DNA from: Saprospiraceae bacterium
GTDB taxonomy: Bacteria; Bacteroidota; Bacteroidia; Chitinophagales; Saprospiraceae
Assembly: GCA_020852155.1 (NCBI GenBank)
Contig: JADZBJ010000127.1
Span: forward strand, 1 to 11,028
DNA: 11,028 nt
Direction of reading: 5' to 3'
The notes beneath the pieces are model-generated. The model ran no database searches. It had not been told where the DNA came from and saw nothing but the letters and a program-made list of their open reading frames with translations. Both the position numbers and the translations under genes were made by a program. Positions 6,595 through 11,028 of this stretch are shown piece after piece; the first letter of the stretch is position 1; every line of letters begins with the position of its first letter.

Positions 6595-7680
6595 ATGCTA
6601 CAAAACTGGCTTAAGCCACCTTCGGCTTCTTTTTTTTCCAAAGTAAAACACCTGCCCGAAAATGCCCTGGGCAACCGCTTGTTGCGCCAACATGACGACA
6701 CGCTGCCGGACTTGAAAAAAGTCAAAGTGGCCTTGTTGGGCACTGATGAAAAATCAGCCAATGCCGTTCGCGAACAATTGTATGAAATGGCATGGGCGTT
6801 CCCGGAAAATTCAATCGCCGACCTGGGTAACCTGCGCAAAGCGGAACCGACCCTGCTCATTCAAGTGATTTATGAATTATTGAGCGGCAAGGTAGTGCCC
6901 GTTATTTTGGGGCAGTCAGACGACCTGGCGCGCGCACAGTTTTTGGCGTATCAGGAAGCCAAAGCCCTCGTTAACCTCGCGGTGATTGACCAGCGTTTGC
7001 AGGACGATGTGTACGCACCCATGCTGCAACCCCGGCGTCATCCGATGCTGCTGCACTTTTCCCTGATCGGGCATCAGATGCATCAAATGCTGCCAGCCTG
7101 GAATACCTTCCTGCAACAGCATAATTTCGACACTGCCAGACTGGGGCGCTCCCGCACAGCGATGGAAGAAACCGAACCGCTGTTGCGCGATGCCGATCTG
7201 TTGGCCTTTCACCTGGGCGCTATTCGGCAAAGCGAGGCTCCGGCCACGACCCACCCTTCGCCATCGGGTTATTTTACAGAAGAAGCCTGCCAGTTGTGCC
7301 GTTATGCCGGCATGAGCGACAAACTGACGTCTTTCGGTTTATATGGCTGGTCGCCTGATCGCGACCGCGACGCACAAACGGCGCGCATCGCCGGGCAGAT
7401 GGTCTGGTATTTTCTGGAAGGTTTTTTTGCCAGAAAAGGCGATTATCCAGTGTCCACAGCCGGACTAACTGAATACGTCGTGGATTTCAGAAAACTCAAT
7501 TTTCAAATTACCTTCTGGAAAAGCGGCAAAACCGGTCGCTGGTGGATGCAGGTGCCCAGCGGAAGCAAACGCAAGCACGAACGGCATCGCCTTGTTCCTT
7601 GTTCATATCAGGATTACCAACTCGCCTGCCGCGATGAACTGCCTGAACGACTGATGCAAGCCCTGAGTCGTTTTGATTAA
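6595..7680 (+). CDS. Arginase/formimidoylglutamase-fold protein lacking the metal-binding motifs
   Basis: A 361-aa protein from ATG 6595; an in-frame ATG at 6574 lies inside an inverted repeat and is less likely. It resembles Bacteroidota proteins annotated as formimidoylglutamase or arginase family. Landmarks are VALLGTDEKSANAVREQLY, a degenerate first motif VILGQSDDL (about 103-111) where arginases have GGDHS, VIDQRLQDD (130-138) in place of DAHxD, and DLLAFHLGAIRQSEAP (about 201-216) in place of SxDxDxxDP. The C-terminal half is well conserved in this family (EEACQLCRYAGMSDKLTSFG, MVWYFLEGF, GRWWMQVP at 314-321, LVPCSYQDYQ at 333-342). Nearly all residues that hold the two Mn ions in true arginases are absent, so arginase or formimidoylglutamase activity is doubtful despite the usual database name. 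No hut or arginine-degradation genes are nearby. The real function is unknown. Confidence 0.88.
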   Translation: MLQNWLKPPSASFFSKVKHLPENALGNRLLRQHDDTLPDLKKVKVALLGTDEKSANAVREQLYEMAWAFPENSIADLGNLRKAEPTLLIQVIYELLSGKVVPVILGQSDDLARAQFLAYQEAKALVNLAVIDQRLQDDVYAPMLQPRRHPMLLHFSLIGHQMHQMLPAWNTFLQQHNFDTARLGRSRTAMEETEPLLRDADLLAFHLGAIRQSEAPATTHPSPSGYFTEEACQLCRYAGMSDKLTSFGLYGWSPDRDRDAQTARIAGQMVWYFLEGFFARKGDYPVSTAGLTEYVVDFRKLNFQITFWKSGKTGRWWMQVPSGSKRKHERHRLVPCSYQDYQLACRDELPERLMQALSRFD

Positions 7681-7718
7681 CGGGCCTTTGGTGGCAAAAG
7701 CGATATTTCAGGCGTCGT

Positions 7719-7749
7719 TTTACCGTTATATCTCTAATAGCACGGTAAA
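7719..7749. other. Small inverted repeat upstream of the CvpA-family gene
   Basis: TTTACCGT (7719-7726) and ACGGTAAA (7742-7749) are perfect 8-bp inverted copies 15 nt apart. They lie after the arginase-fold gene (stop at 7680) and 40 nt before the candidate -7 box at 7789. It could be a weak terminator for the upstream gene, though no T-run follows, or an operator-like site. It could also be chance. Confidence 0.3.
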
Positions 7750-7788
7750 TCAATCTGTATTTTCTTCATAAACAGACCAATCCCGACA

Positions 7789-7796
7789 TAACTTTG
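7789..7796 (+). promoter_or_regulatory. Bacteroidota -7 box (TAACTTTG) for the CvpA-family gene
   Basis: TAACTTTG matches TAnnTTTG exactly. Transcription would start near 7802, leaving a leader of about 39 nt before ATG 7841. The alternative TTG at 7805 would then lie at the very 5' end of the transcript, so this box supports the ATG. A clear -33 TTTG is not visible at the usual distance. Confidence 0.5.
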
Positions 7797-7840
7797 CACA
7801 GCGTTTGCAAAACCAGTGTTTTTCAACACATTCTTTAAAC

Positions 7841-8518
7841 ATGCCCATTGATATAATTTTCATTGCGTCTTTTGCCTACGGATTCTGGCAGGGTTACACG
7901 CGGGGTATCATTGGCACGGTATTCAATATACTGGCGTACGTTTTTGGCATTACACTGGCCTTTAAAATGACCCCGACCACGACCAATATACTGGAACGTC
8001 TGTTTAATTCAGACAATCCGGCTATGTTCGTTGGCGCTTTTGTTGTCAATCTGGTGTTCATTATGTTCATCATGCACATGGCCGCCAAAAGCCTCGAAGG
8101 CGTCTTTCAGGCCGTTTATCTGGGCATTATCAACCAAATCGCCGGCGGCATTTTCACTGGCTCGTTAATGGTCTTGATTTGGAGTGTTTTGCTTTGGTTT
8201 TTGGTAAAAGTCAACTTCATGAATGACGCGACCGTTGCCGAATCGCGATCCTATCCGTTTTTGAAAGAGCTCCCGGCACAGTCCAAGGTCATTTTACAAA
8301 GGTTCAAGCCGCTCGGCGAAGAAATCTGGGGAACATCCCTTAACTGGATGGACAGGCTGGAGCGTTACGGACAGGATAAAACAGGCGGAGATAAACCCAA
8401 AATCTATGAAATTCCAGAGGGTAAAGACGATATTATCATCGAGAATGACCCCTATGACAATAGTTCTGCCAAACAGAAAAAACCTGTAACTGCCGACGAA
8501 CCGATCATCGAAAACTAA
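7841..8518 (+). CDS. CvpA-family inner-membrane protein
   Basis: A 225-aa membrane protein. Hydrophobic segments lie at about 3-16, 23-42, 60-82 and 103-125, and the family's conserved Arg-Gly after the first segment appears as GYTRGIIGT (R21, G22). Residues 126-225 form a charged soluble tail (PKIYEIPEGKDDIIIENDPYDN) ending in a low-complexity acidic/Lys stretch. In E. coli CvpA is needed for colicin V production and envelope stress tolerance; in Bacteroidota the family is widespread and its precise role is unclear. The frame is open upstream to a TTG at 7805, but ATG 7841 gives the normal family N-terminus and suits the promoter at 7789. It may be read with the GH13 gene 104 nt downstream, although a separate promoter is also possible there. 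Confidence 0.9.
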   Translation: MPIDIIFIASFAYGFWQGYTRGIIGTVFNILAYVFGITLAFKMTPTTTNILERLFNSDNPAMFVGAFVVNLVFIMFIMHMAAKSLEGVFQAVYLGIINQIAGGIFTGSLMVLIWSVLLWFLVKVNFMNDATVAESRSYPFLKELPAQSKVILQRFKPLGEEIWGTSLNWMDRLERYGQDKTGGDKPKIYEIPEGKDDIIIENDPYDNSSAKQKKPVTADEPIIEN

Positions 8519-8540
8519 TCTATACCCGGATTTAAGTGAT

Positions 8541-8569
8541 TTTGAAGATTCACATGATTGATTATCTTG
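8541..8569 (+). promoter_or_regulatory. Candidate promoter for the GH13 operon
   Basis: TTTG at 8541-8544 and TATCTTG at 8563-8569 are separated by 18 nt, close to the Bacteroidota TTTG...TAnnTTTG arrangement. Initiation near 8577 would leave a leader of about 46 nt before ATG 8623 and would exclude the upstream GTG at 8536. The match is imperfect. Confidence 0.3.
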
Positions 8570-8622
8570 ATTTCAATGATTTACAGACGCGAGTCGTTCA
8601 AAACCACTTTCGGTTGACTATA

Positions 8623-10071
8623 ATGGACAGCAAGATTTCCAACCCGCTACAAAGGTTTCAGGCGTTTTCAAGTCTGAATATCTTTATCTTTTTCAGCCTG
8701 ATTGCCCTGACCTGGCTTGCAGCCTGCCAATCGCAACCATCAACGAATAATTCCAGCACTCAACGCAAACCCGAAGTCATGACCGAACCGGACTGGGCCA
8801 AAAGCGCCGTACTCTACGAACTCAACGTCCGTCAGTTCAGCCCGGAAGGCAATTTTGCCGGTGTTCGCGCACAATTACCTCGTTTGAAAGAACTCGGCGT
8901 TGACGTTATCTGGCTAATGCCCATTCATCCCATCGGCGTCGAAAATCGCAAGGGAAGCCTCGGCAGCCCTTATTCAGTGCGCGATTATCTGGCCGTCAAT
9001 CCTGATTATGGCACGACCGACGACCTGAAAGCATTAGTCAGCGAAGCCCACCAACTGGGCCTGAAAGTCATCCTCGACTGGGTGCCCAACCATACTTCCT
9101 GGGATAGTGAGTGGAAACACGCTCACCCGGAATATTTCACGCGCTATAATGGAAACTTCACAGTTCCGCTCAACGAACACGGCGAACCCATTGCTGACTG
9201 GTCTGATGTCTGCGACCTGGATTATGCCCAGCCCGCTACACGCCGCGCCATGATTCAGGCGATGCAACACTGGATAAAAACATGCGATATTGACGGCTTC
9301 CGCGTGGACATGGCTGGTCTGGTCCCGAACGATTTCTGGGCAGAATGTCGCCCGGCCCTCGACTCTGTTAAAAAGGTGTTTATGCTGTCGGAGTGGCAAG
9401 ACGAACCGGCGCATTTCACCTCTGCTTTTCAATGCAATTACGGCTGGAAATGGAAAGACATCACCAAAGACATTGCAGCCGGAAAACAAAACGCCCAAAG
9501 CCTGGATACGCTCATCCGTTTCTTGGATGATTTTTACCCAAAAGACTATTACCAACTCTATTTCACGCAAAATCACGACGAAAACTCGTGGAATGGTTCA
9601 GAAAAAGAACTCTATGGCCCGGCTGCCGACGCATTCAATGTGCTGATGTTTACCTGGCAAGGCATGCCGATGTTGTATTGCGGACAGGAGGACAACCTCA
9701 ATCAACGACTTGATTTTTTTGAAAAAGACCCGATCAAGTGGGGCAAATTTGAAAAAACGACATTTTATCAAAATCTCTGCGCGTTGAGGCACAACAACAG
9801 GGCCTTGCATTCCGGTAAAAATGGCGGTCAACTCACCAAAATTTCCACCAACACAGATCAGGCGGTTTATGCCTTTACCCGTGAAAAAGAAGGCGACAGG
9901 GTCATCGTCATTTTAAACCTGTCCAAAATCCCGCAAACTGTCCAACTCAGTCCGAAGGAGGAGATGACGGTCGCATTTGTCAATGTCTTTAACAACAGTA
10001 CCATTCAGGTCACACAGGATATGGCATTGCAACTCAAGCCTTGGGAATACCTCGTACTGACCAACAAATAA
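8623..10071 (+). CDS. GH13 alpha-amylase-family glycoside hydrolase, lipoprotein
   Basis: A 482-aa retaining alpha-glucan hydrolase or transglycosidase anchored as a lipoprotein. The signal peptide (residues 1-34) ends in LAAC with lipidation at Cys35. The (beta/alpha)8 barrel carries all GH13 regions: region I DWVPNH (D152, N156, H157), region II GFRVDMA (R227, nucleophile D229), region III MLSEW (acid/base E257), and region IV FTQNHDE (H318, D319). The catalytic triad D229/E257/D319 is intact. A C-terminal beta-sandwich (about 395-482, ending KPWEYLVL) resembles that of maltogenic amylase/cyclomaltodextrinase relatives. No carbohydrate-binding module is seen, and no susC/susD pair lies in this window. 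The frame is open back to GTG 8536, but ATG 8623 gives a proper lipoprotein signal. An unknown exported protein follows after 7 nt. The exact substrate (starch, maltodextrin, cyclodextrin) cannot be told. Confidence 0.94.
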   Translation: MDSKISNPLQRFQAFSSLNIFIFFSLIALTWLAACQSQPSTNNSSTQRKPEVMTEPDWAKSAVLYELNVRQFSPEGNFAGVRAQLPRLKELGVDVIWLMPIHPIGVENRKGSLGSPYSVRDYLAVNPDYGTTDDLKALVSEAHQLGLKVILDWVPNHTSWDSEWKHAHPEYFTRYNGNFTVPLNEHGEPIADWSDVCDLDYAQPATRRAMIQAMQHWIKTCDIDGFRVDMAGLVPNDFWAECRPALDSVKKVFMLSEWQDEPAHFTSAFQCNYGWKWKDITKDIAAGKQNAQSLDTLIRFLDDFYPKDYYQLYFTQNHDENSWNGSEKELYGPAADAFNVLMFTWQGMPMLYCGQEDNLNQRLDFFEKDPIKWGKFEKTTFYQNLCALRHNNRALHSGKNGGQLTKISTNTDQAVYAFTREKEGDRVIVILNLSKIPQTVQLSPKEEMTVAFVNVFNNSTIQVTQDMALQLKPWEYLVLTNK

Positions 10072-10078
10072 GCACGCT

Positions 10079-10876
10079 ATGGCACGCCAGTTATTTCATG
10101 GTATTTTCGGAAAAACAATCGGGTTTCTAGCGGTCATGCTGCTGTTTTGGTGCTGCAACGACACAAGCCACAAAACGGGAAAAGCCCCTGCCCCACCCGC
10201 TCCGAAGGATGCCAGTTGTCAAATCGGCATCACCGATCTGAATTGCTGGGTGGAAAGGGATATGTTTTTTGTCACAGGCGTTTGCAGCAATGAAAGCGGC
10301 GACTGGAAAAGCATCACCCTGCGCATGTCGCCCGTGAACGCTGAACAACAACCCGTAATGATCAATCAACAACCCTACGACACCTTACCCGTACAATCAT
10401 CCGCTATTCCGCCCAAAGGACGCAGCGCCTTTATCGGCTGGTGGTCATTAAGCAAGTTTTCAGCCACGCCTGATTCTGCCATGATCGGCTGCCAGTCAGG
10501 CCAGGTAGTCAGTCAGGGAGCAATGCTGACGGCCAGCGAACAAAGCGGCGTCAAGTTCATGTCAACCGGCCCGAACCCTGTGGAGAAAGGCTGGCAAGCG
10601 ACAACCGCCATTGAAAACCTGCTGCCTGCCACCGCTAACCACCCTCGATGCGAACTGCTAATTTATGGAACAGACAAGCGCCTTTGGATGACAACAGTAC
10701 TCAACCCTGAAGACGCCCAACAACGCGCCAGTATCTTGCAGGTTTCGCAGGAAGGGCCTGTCAAACAAGGCGACAAACGCCTGTGGAGCAGCCTCGTATT
10801 TTATGATAATCTGCCCAATCAACTCAGACAATCAAAAATCGGAAGCGTTGAATTCATTCCCTTTGAACAACGATAA
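10079..10876 (+). CDS. Small exported protein of unknown function, paired with the GH13 gene
   Basis: A 265-aa protein that I do not recognise. Residues 1-26 form a signal-like segment (GKTIGFLAVMLLFWCC) with Cys25/Cys26 at its end; the lipobox is poor, so lipidation is likely but uncertain. A Pro/Ala/Lys-rich linker (about 33-44) precedes a domain of beta-strand character (CQIGITDLNCWVERDMFFVTGVCSN, then SAFIGWWSLSKFSA), and a second half with GWQATTAIENLL, CELLIYGTDKRLWMTTVL and RLWSSLVFYDNLP. Cysteines at 47, 56, 69, 138 and 191 could form disulfides outside the cytoplasm. It begins 7 nt after the GH13 stop, so the two are almost certainly co-transcribed, suggesting an accessory role at the envelope. 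It ends with tandem TAA codons (10874-10879), and the pepT gene starts 21 nt later. Confidence 0.82.
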   Translation: MARQLFHGIFGKTIGFLAVMLLFWCCNDTSHKTGKAPAPPAPKDASCQIGITDLNCWVERDMFFVTGVCSNESGDWKSITLRMSPVNAEQQPVMINQQPYDTLPVQSSAIPPKGRSAFIGWWSLSKFSATPDSAMIGCQSGQVVSQGAMLTASEQSGVKFMSTGPNPVEKGWQATTAIENLLPATANHPRCELLIYGTDKRLWMTTVLNPEDAQQRASILQVSQEGPVKQGDKRLWSSLVFYDNLPNQLRQSKIGSVEFIPFEQR

Positions 10877-10897
10877 TAAACATAAATCCGGACATAT

Positions 10898-11028
10898 ATG
10901 CAACACACTGCCCTTGAACGTTTTCTGAAATACGTTCAGATTGACACCCAAAGCGACCCCAACAGTCCGACGACGCCCAGCACAGAAAAACAAAAAAACC
11001 TGGGCCGTGTACTCGTCGCTGAATTACT
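10898..11028 (+). CDS. pepT: Peptidase T, N-terminal fragment (cut by window end)
   Basis: Forty-three complete codons are visible from ATG 10898. The sequence LERFLKYVQIDTQSDPNSPTTPSTEKQ, described here by its key parts (ERFLKYV, DTQSD, PSTEKQ), matches the start of peptidase T, a zinc-dependent M20-family aminotripeptidase of the cytoplasm; E. coli PepT begins with a very similar LLERFLNYVSLDTQS. The metal ligands lie further on, outside the window. It follows the small exported protein by 21 nt on the same strand and may belong to the same transcript. Confidence 0.88.
   Translation, partial: MQHTALERFLKYVQIDTQSDPNSPTTPSTEKQKNLGRVLVAEL

Noticed and set aside
8611..8624. TTGACTATAAT resembling E. 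coli -35 and -10 elements
   Set aside because: The two hexamer-like words overlap instead of being 17 nt apart, and Bacteroidota sigma factor uses different boxes.
9034..9576. Open frame of 180 codons on the minus strand inside the GH13 gene
   Set aside because: The plus strand encodes all catalytic regions of GH13 here; the antisense translation has no signal or domain.

Overview
The window looks like an ordinary chromosomal stretch of a member of the Bacteroidota, possibly a Saprospiria/Chitinophagia-type lineage; that finer placement is a guess from gene style, not a computed result. The clues are a fused, very long system II cytochrome c biogenesis protein (CcsBA), a Bacteroidota-type metal-site-less arginase-fold protein, several lipoproteins, starts without Shine-Dalgarno sequences, and TAnnTTTG-like promoter boxes. 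I see no rRNA, tRNA, CRISPR array, transposase, phage gene or defence system.

Layout. (1) 2-1550, plus strand: the C-terminal part of a probable outer-membrane beta-barrel protein, then a lipoprotein with two OB-like domains. (2) 1567-1642: a 76-bp near-perfect palindrome filling the convergent gap to ccsBA. (3) 1661-4756, minus strand: ccsBA, 1031 aa. (4) 4983-5645, plus strand: a LolD/MacB/YbbA-type ABC ATPase with no permease beside it. (5) 5648-5777: a short direct repeat, then a second palindrome of the same family as the first, again in a convergent gap. (6) 5814-6407, minus strand: a HAD-family phosphatase. (7) 6408-6594: a divergent promoter region holding a different ~106-bp inverted repeat. 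(8) 6595-7680, plus strand: the arginase-fold protein. (9) 7841-10876, plus strand: a CvpA-family membrane protein, a GH13 alpha-amylase-family lipoprotein, and a small unknown exported protein 7 nt behind it. (10) 10898 to the edge: the start of pepT (peptidase T).

How the genes fit together. CcsBA exports heme and attaches it to c-type cytochromes outside the inner membrane. The OB-domain lipoprotein facing it resembles small periplasmic proteins that I recall from cytochrome/sulfite-respiration loci, so the two may share a redox theme, although they are transcribed separately. The GH13 lipoprotein and its small partner form a probable two-gene operon for alpha-glucan handling at the envelope, possibly continuing into pepT. 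The rest are housekeeping genes.

The most notable signal is non-coding. Two related palindromes (25/26 and 25/25 bp stems, with one clear compensatory base-pair change and related loops) occupy the only two convergent gene junctions in the window. A third, unrelated inverted repeat sits in a divergent promoter region and abuts or overlaps the start of the downstream gene. No stretch longer than about 230 bases lacks a gene. I did not find a convincing new multi-gene system here.
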